Assembly: GCA_947396885.1 (NCBI GenBank)
Contig: OX377204.1
Coordinates: 44,751,139-44,815,138 of the forward strand
DNA length: 64,000 bases
From: Heligmosomoides polygyrus polygyrus
Lineage: Eukaryota > Nematoda > Chromadorea > Rhabditida > Heligmosomidae
Direction: 5' to 3'
Shown here: positions 11,515 to 23,641 of the stretch, one piece after another
How positions within the stretch are numbered: position 1 is the first letter of the stretch
Layout: each line of letters begins with the position of its first letter
Position numbers and translations under genes: made by a program
The notes under the pieces: model-generated
The model's input: the letters and a program-made list of their open reading frames with translations, nothing else
Database searches by the model: none
Told to the model about the DNA's origin: nothing

Positions 11515-12448
11515 CGTCGGGCAGTGCCAACCTCTGCTCTAAATCACTGAGAGGATAGGCCTATCCCGAAGACGAAGCGAAGGATATCTGCTCAGCAAAA
11601 CCATTTGGGGAACTTCCACCACTTTAAAATAACGTGTTGAAGTGCGGACTTGCAACTCTGTGGAGCGGCACGCAGGGTTCGAATTGCCTCACGAATGGAC
11701 TACATAGCTCTCATATCGTGTTTCATGACAAACAATGAGTCGAACTCGACGAACCAACGCAAGCGAGAAAAGATCAATTCTATTATAGTGACACATACTG
11801 ACGCAGCCAAAAGGAGCTCTGAGCCAGATGGTTCAACATTTTGAGCTCTGGTATCAGTGGCAGGAGTTGGCCTTTGCAAGAAGGAGAGAGCGAACCACAA
11901 GGAAGGAAGAGTCCCGTCATGTCACGTCCCTGACTAGATTCGAGCGTTAAATGCACAAGGCGCAACGATAGTTACGTTCCTCGTTGGCATCAAACTGCAA
12001 CGAGCAATGTCGGCAACGAGGAAAACAAGTCACTTCCTCTGGAGTAGCTTGAAATGGAAAACTGTGGAACGGAATCTGCTCCACACACGGAATGCGTCCA
12101 ACGAATCGGAAATGTCTTACCTGAACGTGCCTCGAGAAAGCCGACGGTGGAGCGGATTTGTCGGGCTGGACTGAAAATGGGATTTGTTATGCTCCACTTC
12201 TTTCAGCTCATTGTAAGCACATTTTTACACGGCCGTTGCAGAGCTTTCACACCTGACGCTTTCCTTTTTTTTCCATTTCCTGACGCTCTTCATCGATGGC
12301 TAAACTCGGCCGCCCGATGGTTCTTGCACGCTCACGTTTCTAAGCCCTAGAACGCTGGCGAGCGAAAGCTTCCGAAGCTTGCCTCTGTCTTAATGTGCGG
12401 TGATCGAGTCAAAAAGAAGGTTTCGCGCCTTCTTGGAAAGAGCTCGGG

Positions 12449-12853
12449 AAGCTTGTAAGAACGTCTGAGCAATCAAACTGATATATTAATTTACTCATTA
12501 AATAACGCCTATATCGCAATGATAGATAAGAAATAAAATAAAAATGATAAATAAAGATAAAACCACGTAATTTTCATGCGAGGAATTTAGAGCTTTTTAA
12601 GACATTAAAATATTATTAAAACAAAGTGATTCAGTTTCCCATGGCAAGTTTGTCCTCATCCCTTCAAGCTCTGCGGTTTCTCCTGACCCACTGATTCTCT
12701 ATCATCTCTCTATTCCCCTTTCTTGTATTTCTTTCTGATATCCTGTCAATTGAACTGCGTCCAAAGGACTAATTATTATGTATGAGAAAGTTGACTAAGC
12801 CATGTAAAGCAATCGAAGGGCTGCTAGGTCATCATGGCGCAATTTTTACTGAA
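12449..12853. other. AT-rich spacer
   Basis: AT-rich sequence with several AATAAA-like strings (for example around 12530) and no recognisable gene or repeat. Confidence 0.5.
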
Positions 12854-13941
12854 CAGGGAAGGGTCTCAGGCGTAGGTCTGAACGGAGGAAGTGGATAGTA
12901 CTGCGAGAATGTCCACCCCTCATATAGTAGAAAAACATGTTTCGTTTTTGCTGAGTCCTTGAACCCAAAGAGCTACGGGCCCTCGAAATTGGGGTACAGT
13001 ATTGCACCGTCACCCATACCTACCTTAACCTACCGTAATCGTTGAAATTTGAAAAACGAATGTCAGATTCGTGATCAGCACCCCAAATAACACCCCTGGG
13101 CCAGGTTTGGGCGAAAAAATTCGACCCCTCCTCGACTTCTGGAGTCGTGAAAGAACAATAGTGCCTTAATGGTAATTTTAATCAGCTTATTTCCTACACA
13201 TCTTCCATACATTTATTTCACTCTAAATTGTCAAATAAGGGTTTATTGTAAGCTGTGGTTCGCTCACTTTTCCCAGTTTCTGAATTATACAATGTTTTGT
13301 GTTTTTCAGCGAATGTTAAAGTGACCTTTCGGCAGGTACGGGTTACAGCAGGTAAGAGTGACTAGAACTGTCGAGGTCATCATCACCGATTTCGCCCAAT
13401 CTTCTCCCAGTGGGGTTATTTGGTGTTGATCACGAATCTGACATCCGTTTTTCCGTATTACGCTGAGGTACGTTAAGGTACAGTGGGAAGAGGTGATTAG
13501 TGGTAATGTCATGGTCACAGTTTTTACCCAAACATTGTGCTGAGCACGAATCCGACCCTTACTTGACAATTTAGAGTTAAATAAGTGTGCAGGAAGCAAA
13601 TTGGTAAGGGAGGCGGCAGTAATGGAAAAAAAGGAAAAACATTGCATAACACTAAAGCCAAACACCTGACCTAGCACCTGTGAAGCAGCATCTCAACCTG
13701 CTGAACCACCGATCCGCTAGCCGCAGACCTTTCGCCGCTTCCTATACATCAGCGCGCGCACGTAGGTACGTGGGCACGCGCTGGCGGTGCAATACTGCAC
13801 CCCCAACTTCGAAGGCGCGTAACTCTTTGGGTTCAAGGACTCAGCAAAAACGAAACACGTTTTTCTACTATATGAAGGCTGGAGATTCTCGCAGCGCTAT
13901 CCATTTCCCCCGTTCAGACGTACGCCTGAGACGCCTCCCTG
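12854..13941. mobile_element. Fold-back (long inverted repeat) element
   Basis: The left end CAGGGAAGGGTCTCAGGCGT pairs with the right end ACGCCTGAGACGCCTCCCTG. The arms continue inward, for example TTTCGTTTTTGCTGAGTCC near 12940 against GGACTCAGCAAAAACGAAAC near 13840. A second pair, CTCTAAATTGTC near 13220 and GACAATTTAGAG near 13565, lies nearer the centre. The element is therefore largely palindromic. CAGGG ends suggest a hAT relative, but no 8-bp target duplication is visible. A one-arm relative is at 49969-50240. Confidence 0.75.
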
Positions 13942-15479
13942 GTGAGCATTTCTGGTGGTTCTAAACCAAAAAAGAACGTCAAATGATTACCAGGTGCCAA
14001 GGCGCTTTCAATCTCCGAATCCAGATCGTCGTCGTCGCGCAAAAGGCTCTTGTGCATCTCGTGCTCCTGTAACCACCTTTTGCACTACCTCCAACGCCTC
14101 GACATGAAAGGTGATTCTTTCCGATATAAGGAACCGAAGGAACTCGTCACCTGCTCCGAATGCCCAGGACCGGGGACGGACATCTTGTACTTCTGCGTCT
14201 CTCCCAGAGATGGGTCGACCGTACTGGTTGGCTTCACCTGAAATTGCGCAAAAATTCTGAACTGAGCCAACCTTCCGCGATGTTAAGGCTACGGGTTGCT
14301 AAGGAAGGCATATCTTGAGTCCCTGCACCAAACGTAATGCCAAGGTTCTCCTTAACATGTGAACGAGTAATGTGCTGTTTGTCAATAAATATCACGAAAA
14401 AGTGATCTTAACTAACGATATGACGCTCTGAAACGGATTTTACAGCAGATTCCTGGGGTAATTCCTCATGCAGATCTTGCGTCCTCGGTTCCTTTTATAC
14501 ATGGTACCTTACCAGTAGATCGACTGGAAGAGAATGGTGTTCTGGTATCGACCAGCTGAGGACAATGATATTGCTTAGATTTTGGTTTACTTGGGACATG
14601 GAAAGGGTTTTTAAAATAAAGCGGTTCTACGTAGCAATAACCTTGACACTCTGAAAATTGCATTGGACAGCATGAACCGTCGTAATAGTGAGTGAGCGTT
14701 GCTCACCATTTCAATGATTGTCTCGCTGGTTTTACTGTATGATGTCATATAATAGACCATAATCTGCAAAATTCCTATAGGATCCATAGAAGTTCCCGAA
14801 AACTTCGCACAGCAAAAAGCTATTTCTGAACCTCTTGCGTAGCCTCGAACATAGCCGTAGCATTTTGATCGCGGCTGTCTTAACCGAACTGCAAAGCCGA
14901 CGCTGATGCGGAGCGCCTATGTGATTATGAGAGTCAAAATTGCGACTCCTAAGGGGACTGCGCAGGCAGGAAAGCTTCCCCATCACCGAGCACACACAGT
15001 GGCATCGCATCCGAAAGGCGACATGGTCTCTGAACGGATCACTGAACGTCTTGACAAGGGGTGCTTCTCGTCAACTCACCATTTCAATGATCGTATCGTT
15101 GGTGTCGCTGGTCCTCATCGAGATGCGGTCGATGTCGAGTTGCGCAGGCAGCTCGGGAGCAGGAGGAAGGTCGCACTCGATCGACTCAGTGAACGAGCGC
15201 ATCGCACGAAATGAGGCGACACGTTCTAAACAGCAGTTCTTATAGTGCAACCTTAGGCGCAGAGAAGGCTGTTTGATGAGAACGAGTGAAGTAGAAGAAA
15301 GTAGAAGAGGTAGGGATTTATGTGTGTAATGAATCTGAAGACCCGAAACATAGGAGCCGTCGTCAATTCTGAGGTCACTATCGGGCACCACAGCACGATA
15401 GGCCCATTGAAAGTTACTTTCATGGCAGCCCCTTGTCCGGCACATCCAGATCGCCGCTGTTGTTGCGTGACCAGAAACA
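13942..15479. other. Unassigned spacer
   Basis: Open frames of about 60-190 codons occur on both strands, the longest near 15071-15634 minus, which runs into the hAT-like element. None shows a recognisable domain. I see no RNA gene or repeat boundary. Confidence 0.4.
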
Positions 15480-15487
15480 CTGAGGAC

Positions 15488-16759
15488 CAGGGATGAGCGG
15501 GTAATGAAATTTTGAAACCCGGATAACGGATAACGGATAACTTTGCTCGAAAATGGCCGGATAACGGAAAAACGGACAACGAGCAAACAACAAAAATTGA
15601 AACTCGTTTTAAGCTGCTCTAATTTCAACGGCAAATCAGGAGTTGAAACACTATTAATTTATAAGCCGTTCCTAGACATTTTGATAGTGTTTTTTAAACG
15701 TAGTGCAGTCGCCAGATTAACGACACACTACGGGATTTTCTACGGGAACGACACACTACGGGATTTTCTGCCGATCAGAAGGAAAGCAAGCAAAGAGCAG
15801 CATTACTGTCTTTCGCCTTTCGAGAGGGTGGTTGTGTTGTTCAATTTATCAGCCGCCAGTTCTTTTTCCAATTAAAGCTGCTGAAAATTGAATGATCCTC
15901 ATAAGAGCAATTCTCCCGATGTCTCTTGACTCCACGCTATGAAGAAGGCGAGAGACGTCCATCCGAATAAAGTCCATATAACAATCTTGATTCTACACCA
16001 TTATAAGAGCCCTTATTGTTGTTGCTGCCCTATAGCAACCCAAGATCTAAGGTATTTGAACATGGAATTATCTGGGATAGAAACAATACTAACTTTCTAT
16101 CTGGTAATAACAGCAAGCAATTGTGTAGGCTAATCACACATTTAAGGACTCATGATTTCCAGAGGGGCAGGATTATCCGACGCATTCCAAAAAGGGAGTG
16201 GTTCCTTGTGTAATAGAGAAATTTCACTGGAAAACTCACAAATATAACGAATCTGCATGTCTTGCAGCACCCGCGATTCTAAGTTTATTTAGAACAGCTT
16301 GTTGCAAAAATGTAATGTAATAAAATGTTTGATGGAGAATTCGTTCTCTCAATGTATCCGAATTGCACCTATTTCCCTTTCGCTCGTATTCACTGCTGTT
16401 ACGATATTTGTTTGGTGGTTCACAACAGCATATGATAAAAGCATACCTCTACCGCATGCTAGCAAATCGAACACACTGAAGTCATGGAGCCACATATGAC
16501 ACGACGCAAATGTCGGTGGTAAAAATTCGGTTGAGCTAACCCTCCTGAGTTTGAACGACTTCCGTTGTTTTTAACGACCACTCTTACGGTCGTGAATGAT
16601 CCTTTACATAGTCCACCCATCACCACGTTCAAACCTAGGAGTCATGCAATTTGTTGTTCGTTATCCGGCCCAAAATCGCCGGATAACGAACAACAAAACG
16701 GATAGGCCAAAACCCCCCGGAAACCGGATAACGGATAACGGTCAGTTCGCTCATCTCTG
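15488..16759. mobile_element. Non-autonomous hAT-like element B with 8-bp target duplication
   Basis: It starts CAGGGATGAGCGG and ends CGCTCATCTCTG, flanked by the exact 8-bp repeat CTGAGGAC (15480-15487 and 16760-16767). GGATAACGG motifs cluster at 15520-15570 and 16670-16740, as in element A. The interior (15600-16500) matches element C, for example CACAACAGCATATG and GTCATGGAGCCACA, but not element A. No transposase frame is visible. Confidence 0.9.
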
Positions 16760-16994
16760 CTGAGGACCCTCTTTCCTTCTACTTCGTTTCACTGCAGCAA
16801 CGACACGAAGGATGAACCCGTGTGTGCCCTCTAGCGCATCCGGAAATTACAAAATGTCATCTAAACGCCTAAAGTCGGAAGAAATCACTCTGGTCTGGAG
16901 CTGCCGAAAACTGTTGTGCAACCGTTGAACACTATAAAAGGATAAAGGACGGCATTACTCAATCCCTTCTGGGATGAGCCAGCGCATTCTACCT

Positions 16995-17222
16995 CTACGG
17001 GATGTCGTGGAGGCGACATGAATGCGTATTTGGCCATACAATGACTTGCGGTGGCCAGCCGATGAACAAGTCAGCGCTTTATCCTTCCCAGACGAGTCTG
17101 GTACCAATTCAACGACCCGGAGGGATGGAAGGCTTCTTTGGCCTGGGCGGGAAATCCGAACCAGGAACCTGGTATCGGGTGCACGCAACTGTCGACCCCC
17201 TCCGACTGCGCCACACGCGCCC
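16995..17222 (-). repeat. tRNA-derived SINE, minus orientation
   Basis: On the minus strand, GGCGCGTGTGGCGCAGTCGG resembles box A and CCTGGTTCGGATTTCC resembles box B. A body shared with 4600-4830 follows, including the complement of CTTATCCTTCCCAGACGAGT... and CGGTGGCCAGC. A pol III tRNA-type promoter is implied by family resemblance. Activity cannot be judged. Confidence 0.65.
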
Positions 17223-18435
17223 TTTGAATGTACAAACTGAACCGTGGAGAAATAACAACAACAGAGACACAAGGCCACACTATAGTTTCGAAGCAGCCTC
17301 CTTTGAGCGAATACAAGGTCCAAACACTTAGTGAAGCTTCCGGTGATAGGCCGCAGGTCATCTGGAACACAGTCGGCTACACTCCCGGCGCAGAGATTCC
17401 TTCAGGGAGTCCAAGCTATGGTGACGCTTGGCAGACCCAGGCTTCCAGAACTGACGACACGCTGCAGTGCGTCGGATCCAGATTCAGGGAGTCTGTGGTC
17501 ATTCCGCAGACGTGATGGAGTACGGAAAATTGACCTTGCATCACGCCTGCGTGCTTTTCGCCCTATGTGCAGGGCTGTGTTTTGTAGAAACGTCCACTGC
17601 ATATTGACGGGCCCACGTAAGCATCATGGTCTCAACGATGTCCACTCGACATCTTCAATAATTTTTTACTTCTTCTTCTACAATATCTAGGGCGAACTTT
17701 TCGTTGGTGCAGACTTCTCTCCAAACCATGACCAGCTGGGAATTCTGAAGACGTTCGACGATGGCGAAAGTTGCTGGGACCTCTGCAGACCAGATCCTGT
17801 CGGTTGTGAGCCTGCTACACGGTGAACAGCCCGTCCTTGGCTAGCTTTGCGTTCCCATCCGCGCCCTGCGACCCATCGCCGAAAACTTCACCGAGCTCCC
17901 AACTTCTCTCTTCTTGAAACCTCGGCATTGTAAGTTGTCTAAGCTGTAACGCAAAATACATGGGGAAACGGGTACAGCTCTGGCGGTTTGCATAAAAGAA
18001 CATTCAGCCAGGAAAAGACGTGGATTGCAATCCAGCCCACTTGGCAGACGCAGAATTGATGCGCGTGACGGGAACGACTACGAGGTGAAATGTACAATGT
18101 TGGCCATTGAGAGTGAAATCTCAGCACGAAAGACTTTGGAAGCGAGGAATCCAGTAATGAACAGCCGAAATGAGTGTCTAGTCGTAACAAGTGACTTCTT
18201 GCCGTTTGTGCCTTATTGTGAACTGTAGAATGATCAGAGAGCGATATCCGCAGTGTGGTTCATTCGCCTCTCTGGTCACAGGACGAACATACATATGCTC
18301 TCAACGGTGGACATTGGTGAGTTCATTATCTCATTTGGTCTCTTCGGGTGTTTGTAGAAGTAGGTCGAAAATGGTAGAGTGGTTAAGGCGCTTGGTGGGG
18401 TAGAGCGCAAATCTAACCTTCACACCATGTTTAGG
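17223..18435. other. Unassigned spacer with a tRNA-box-A-like string
   Basis: No recognisable coding domain. Near 18370 the string GGTAGAGTGGTTAAGGCGCT resembles a box A of the Ser/Leu type, but no box B or cloverleaf follows. It is probably a decayed SINE head. Confidence 0.4.
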
Positions 18436-18484
18436 CCTCTGAGGACGGCGGAACTTCGAAACATCAGGCCCTGCTGAATAAATC
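18436..18484 (+). repeat. Penelope-tail / hammerhead-like motif, decayed copy
   Basis: CCTCTGAGGACGGCGGAACT, then TCGAAACATCAGGCCCTG and AATAAA. It keeps the CTGA and GAAAC boxes, but the sequence between them does not form a clean helix. Confidence 0.4.
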
Positions 18485-19126
18485 TGTCCACCTATGTAAG
18501 AACCTCGTGTCGCACAAATATACTAACAGTAACAACTTCACCAAGCGTTTGGACCTTTGTATTCGCGCCTACGGAGCTACGATTTTTTCGGTCAAATATA
18601 GTGCTGCATAGTGTTGCTAACATCTAATATTAGTTATTTATATTTGTTGTTATTGAATAGTTGTTCGTTAAGTTGTTACTTGTTTCATATATAGATATAA
18701 TTATAAAACCTTTAATCACGCTATTTGGAACACCCCGAAATATCTGAGCAAAACATCAGTTATGAGCAAAAACGCACGGTCTCGACCACATACCCAAATA
18801 CATATACATGAAGGACAGAAAATGCGTTTAGCTTTGTCCAGCACTGGTAATAATACACCTTCACTGCTGCTTAAACTACAGCGATATCGTCTCTTTGTAG
18901 CCTCGAAAATCAAAACAATATTTGGGAAGCTATGCACGTTCTCTCGCAAACACCTCTTCGTTTGCGAAGGAACAGTAGGCAAGCAGCAATCACGAAGAGC
19001 AACGTCGCAATGATGGAATGTGGCTTAAGAAGAAGAACACGCCCTTCCCGTAGATGCTCACCATCACTTATAAGAGCATTCTACGAAATGTTCTAACTAA
19101 TCGCTAACTGTGCTCGTGCAGGAACT
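18485..19126. other. Unassigned AT-rich spacer
   Basis: Overlapping open frames on both strands at about 18716-19013 (83-88 codons) show no recognisable domain. The rest is AT-rich. Confidence 0.4.
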
Positions 19127-19286
19127 AGTTCAAGTCACAGCAGGATAAAGTAATGACAGAAATGGGCGAGAGGAGAAAGAGACAACCCACCAACAAACGT
19201 TGCGGAAAAGCTTAAGCGGATGGTGAACACCTGCTTCCCTTACGTCCCTTTCTCCTATTACCTTTGAAACTGCTGTGACTTGAACA
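19127..19286. repeat. Short inverted repeat (hairpin of about 160 bp)
   Basis: GTTCAAGTCACAGCAG at about 19129-19144 is matched exactly by CTGCTGTGACTTGAAC at about 19269-19284. Weaker pairing continues inward. It could be a small fold-back MITE; no target duplication was identified. Confidence 0.65.
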
Positions 19287-19350
19287 ATTGAAAAAACCAA
19301 AATATGCAGTTCTTGACAGTGCAACTTCTGAGGCCCCCCCCCTGCTTTTG

Positions 19351-19392
19351 CAGGCACTCAAGAAGGCAACGACGCTAAAACGTCAGCCGAAT
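19351..19392 (+). repeat. Penelope-tail / hammerhead-like motif, decayed copy
   Basis: CAGGCACTCAAGAAGGCAAC then GACGCTAAAACGTCAGCCG. The CTGA box has become CTCA and the GAAA box TAAA, so this copy is unlikely to be catalytic. Confidence 0.4.
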
Positions 19393-20209
19393 GGAAGACG
19401 ATAAACTTGGTACAAGAGCTTCATCTCCGCTACCACCAGCTTCTCCATATGTGTTGCCTTATGCACGCCATACAACTCAAAATGTGGCGAACTCCGGCGA
19501 AACGTGAATGCGTCACCGTGGAGCTGAATCGGAAGCTGCCTCTCACATTGCAGTAATCGGTAAGCTATCACCCAAAGACACCTAGTTTTGAAGGCAGGCA
19601 ATAAATGCAAGTACTTCCTAAAGTTAGACTTTCTGCTGCATACATACTTCTGACAAGAAAAAACATCGGTTTCGTCCACACAGTACCATAGGATCCAAGC
19701 TCAGAATGGAGTCATCGGAGTCAGATGAACGGTAGAGAGGTGCATATGGGAGGAGAGTCGATATCAAACAGAGCATGACTGACGCGAAGCCAATATGGCT
19801 GTTTCTAGCGATTTAGAATGAGATTTCGATGTCTTTGAATTTATCACTTAGAAGAGCCCTCACGCAGTAGGTAGACAAACCGTGCCCGGCGCGGCTTATC
19901 AAGCGATATGGTGAAACATTTCATTTCAGTATTTTCTCCGTTAAATTGCTGTAAGGCGTTGACGAATCAGGCCCCAGATCGGTGCTGTAAGCTGTGGTTT
20001 ACCACTTGGAGTGAACGAGAGTAAAGTGCTAATCCATCACTTGAACAGAACTCTGACCGTACGGATTAAGTGGTAGTGTAAAATGTCACGACAAAGGTCG
20101 GCGTTAATCCGGGATGTGCCACGCCTTACACACTCTACCTTTATGAGATATCGCGGAGTCAATTTAAACGTGTTTGGTCCGTACACGGGGCCTTGCACAC
20201 ATACATACA
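19393..20209. other. Unassigned spacer
   Basis: A minus-strand open frame of about 98 codons at 19383-19679 has no recognised domain. Nothing else stands out. Confidence 0.4.
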
Positions 20210-20368
20210 CCCGCGATGGCCATCCGAAAATCAGCCGTTTTACCCTTCCCAGACAAGCCTGTTAGCAATTTACCTTATGGATGGAATGCTTGGTTGAGAA
20301 ATCCGAAACCCTTGATACGAACTGCACGCGATAGCCGGCGCCTCCTCCGACTGCGCTACCTTGCTCCC
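20210..20368 (-). repeat. tRNA-derived SINE, minus orientation, truncated
   Basis: It shares its body with 16995-17222 (TTCCCAGACAAGCCTG, GAGAAATCCGAAACC). On the minus strand the head reads GTAGCGCAGTCGGAGG, like box A. It is shorter than the other two copies at its 3' end. Confidence 0.6.
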
Positions 20369-20720
20369 AAAAGCAAATATTAGTGCGCGGAAATTCTCTG
20401 ACAGAACCCCATCCCTCCCCATCCCCTCCCCCAGAGATTGAAACACATAACAATGTGGTCTGTGATGCTCTCGCCGATAATAGTGGAGATATCGGCTGCT
20501 CCTGGTTTAGCTGGATGGTCATTGGCTCACCATCACCCCAGCAGCTGAGCGCACACACCCAAGAACCGAAATGTGAACGACCGGCTACGATTGTTCACTG
20601 CGTATAGCGGCTGTTGGTGTGTTGGCTACATAGACGTGAAAAGAGGAGTGCAAAAGAAGGCAGCCTCCAGACATGAAGGAGGCTCCAGTGTGAATAACCT
20701 CGTACAATCAGGAAACAAAC

Positions 20721-20773
20721 AACAAACAAGTAGTTCATCTACAAAGGAGCTCCAAATGAACTACTTGTTTGTT
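20721..20773. repeat. Perfect 18-bp stem hairpin
   Basis: AACAAACAAGTAGTTCAT (20721-20738) is perfectly complementary to ATGAACTACTTGTTTGTT (20756-20773), with a 17-base loop. It may be a MITE core or a recent inverted duplication. No surrounding element boundaries are seen. Confidence 0.7.
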
Positions 20774-23637
20774 TTCACACTTCGATATGGATACAGATTC
20801 AGAAGCTCGAGATGGCCGGAGATCTCTTTCGGCACAACCGTTCTCTTTAAAAGGAAGTTACAATACGCAGTGAGTTTCACCGACTTGTTATGCAGATATG
20901 CTTTCATTCAGGCAGCGAACAGTTGGTTAATGGCATAAGCCTAAAATTCGTGCATGAGTGCGGTGAAGACTCGCTCACTACGCAGGTCAGAGTGTTTGTT
21001 GTAAGGAGAGGCCACCATTCGGGGATTGCTAAGCAAGGATTCTCCTGAAATTTGAGGCTAGAGGAAATCTTCAGCGACACACGTCAGCTGTGCTGAAGAA
21101 AGACGTAGAAAGGAGACGTGACGTGAGACTCTAAGAAGGGCCCACAAAGCCGTAGGCAGAAGCGCAGCGGAGTTGGTCGATAAAAACTAGACGGCCGGGC
21201 AGGAGAGAATTCAATAGACTCCGTTTTGGAAGAGACCACTATCAGAGCTACTACTAGCGCATGGTGCCATCGGCTCCAGAAAGCGCGGGTAGATGATGGA
21301 CTGCAGCTCTGCAGCAAACACTGATTCCCTGGCAATAACTTCAGAGAAAAAGGAAGGACTGAGAACTTCAAAGCGCTGCCTCTTGTGAAGCAGATGTGAA
21401 AGGAGTACGCCTTGAAGGACAGTATCAGCCAAAAGGGGCAAGGCTGCTTCCTAGTGAAGCGAGTGGTGTAGCACTGGCAGAGGCAGGCTTACGTGGTGTT
21501 CGGGAGGGCCGGAACAAAACACTCTTCCTTCCCACCTCACTCACTCTCGCAAAGACTCTCAGACACTTGCGAGGCTTAAACGCTTAGCGATCAATATTTT
21601 AGGACAGAAGGCAGGGAAACACCACGCTGTTCCTTGGATACCTGGCGATTCCAGCCGGCAAGGGCAGAACGCGAGTGGATTGCTCGAAGGAGAAGAAGCA
21701 GTGGGCGAGAGCGACTGCGAATGCAGCTCTAGAGGAGGCAGCGTATGTGGTTTAGACGGAAGCAAGAACGGGTGGAGGCTTCGTTTGGAAACGAATTCAG
21801 GATGTCACCGGAGAGCGGAATCGAGGTGGAACTGAATACGCAGGAGCGGACCGAACTAACAGTGAAGGCAGATCACCTTGCTGCACAAGCGTTCTTACAA
21901 TTCTTATCAGAACAATAGTCTCAACAGCAACAAAAAAGTGACAGTTTTAGAAGAGAGACTTTCCCGGGAGCTAAATGGTTCCACTCATAAAAATTTGCCA
22001 CCCAAAATGTGCAGGCAGCGCTCGGACGTTTGCAAACTGAAGCATACATTAGGATGTCGGATTATAAAAGCTGTTTTCGCTCAAAAAGGAATTTTGCTAC
22101 AAGAAAAGAACGACCAGACCTTAATACAAGAGGTATCTCCATTATTATCAATGACATGACGCCAATGGATGCATTGCTTGCTATCTGCTCAATGTAGGCG
22201 GAGAAGAACACATCCATAAAATCGTCATCAATTTACTCAAAGATGCGGCTCCAAAGCTCTACCGTGTGGTTCCTATGAGTAGCCCTGTTGGCTTTACATA
22301 TTGTCCAAATTCAAGTCGCCTAAGCTATGCTCATGCAGCTCAACTTGCAGTCATAATTCACACAGAAGAGGGGTTCAAACGGAGCACGTGGGGTTAGAGG
22401 CTCGAGATAAAGCAAGGAGCGAGGAAATCTCGCTGGCTAGTTGCTCGTACTGTGGAAGCACAAACTCGGGCGACGACAGCGCCTGAAGAACACCAAGTGA
22501 AGCCTTCTCTCTTGCAACAGCACAGTGGCCAGGTCATTAAAATTTCATGGCCCTCCATTGAGGACGCATTCGGCGCGGCGCTTCCAGAAGGCACAGCACG
22601 CGACACTTGAACCCACCAGAAGTAGACTGCAGAGCGTCGTCATTGCGAAAAGCGTTTCGGCCTCCATGCGGATCGAATTCTCGAGGCGACTGATCACGCC
22701 AGGACATTGGACATCTGAAAACGACCGAATAACGACGCCAGTGCCTTGGCCGAAACACGTCGCGAACTGCAAGAGATTGCCAGAGCAGAAAAAGTAGAAA
22801 GTGATGAATGCTATGAAGGAAGAAGAATGGGATTAGGCAGCGTACAGCATACTGTAGCGTCTACATGTACGCTTGTGAACACCTAAGTTTTACATATTTA
22901 TTTATTTAAAGGTGACATTGTGAGTTTATTTCCGAAGAGAAAGGTGCTTGTGAGATCTCAGACTTTATTTCGTGTGGTCTAAAAAATCTAATTCGTTTGA
23001 GTCTACGTAATCCATTTTACAGTCGAAACGAAACATGTTTAATGTTGTTGTTAGCTGTCGTTGTTCAGCATGTTATTGTCCTTTGTCCACGATTGTTGTG
23101 CCGTTGTATTCAATGTTGTTGAGGAACTACGAGAATAATATTTTTGAATATTTTCAATGTGAATGAATAATATAATAATAATTTAAATAATTTTACACAT
23201 AATTTCCCACGTAATTCAATTTTATACATCCGTGAAGACCCCGATAAGTTGTAACGGAGGAACGCAGAGGGCTATCAGGAGTATTCTCGCAGAACTGTGA
23301 TGAGATGACTTCTTCTAACAAGTATATGCAGCGGCCTCTGTGACTTGTGCGTATCTAAATACCCTGCAGGTGAGGAAGACATTTACATACATGGATCCAT
23401 ACAACACATTACATGCATCAAATGTAGAGCGAAATGTTCTACGTTCTATGTTTCTCACAGTGCTCAACAGTACTCAGAGAATTTGTTCCTCTGTGTCATA
23501 CAAAGTAGGCAACCATGCATCAGGAACTAGACTCACAGAGAAGGACAACATGTGTGCTAAACGGTTTCAGACGAACGTTGACGTTTTAGATTCTTTGTAG
23601 AAGGTGTGCAGCAGCGCCTGTTGCTAGATGCCACTGA
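20774..23637. other. Unassigned spacer
   Basis: Several open frames of 60-121 codons occur on both strands (for example 20573-20938 plus and 22525-22797 plus). None has a recognisable domain or a shared relative in the window. 22850-23230 is strongly AT-rich and looks intergenic. Confidence 0.4.
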
Positions 23638-23641
23638 TTAA

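Larger units (their letters stand above)
8109..12448. repeat. Segmental duplication, copy 2
   Basis: This repeats 1-4069 in the same orientation with a low level of substitutions. It keeps the same order: unassigned left part, mariner (minus), RTE relic (plus), unassigned right part. It carries 272 bp (11243-11514) and a short T-rich stretch near 12254 that copy 1 lacks, and it lacks about 20 bases around 9475. The sequence runs on uninterrupted past 12448. Confidence 0.9.
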
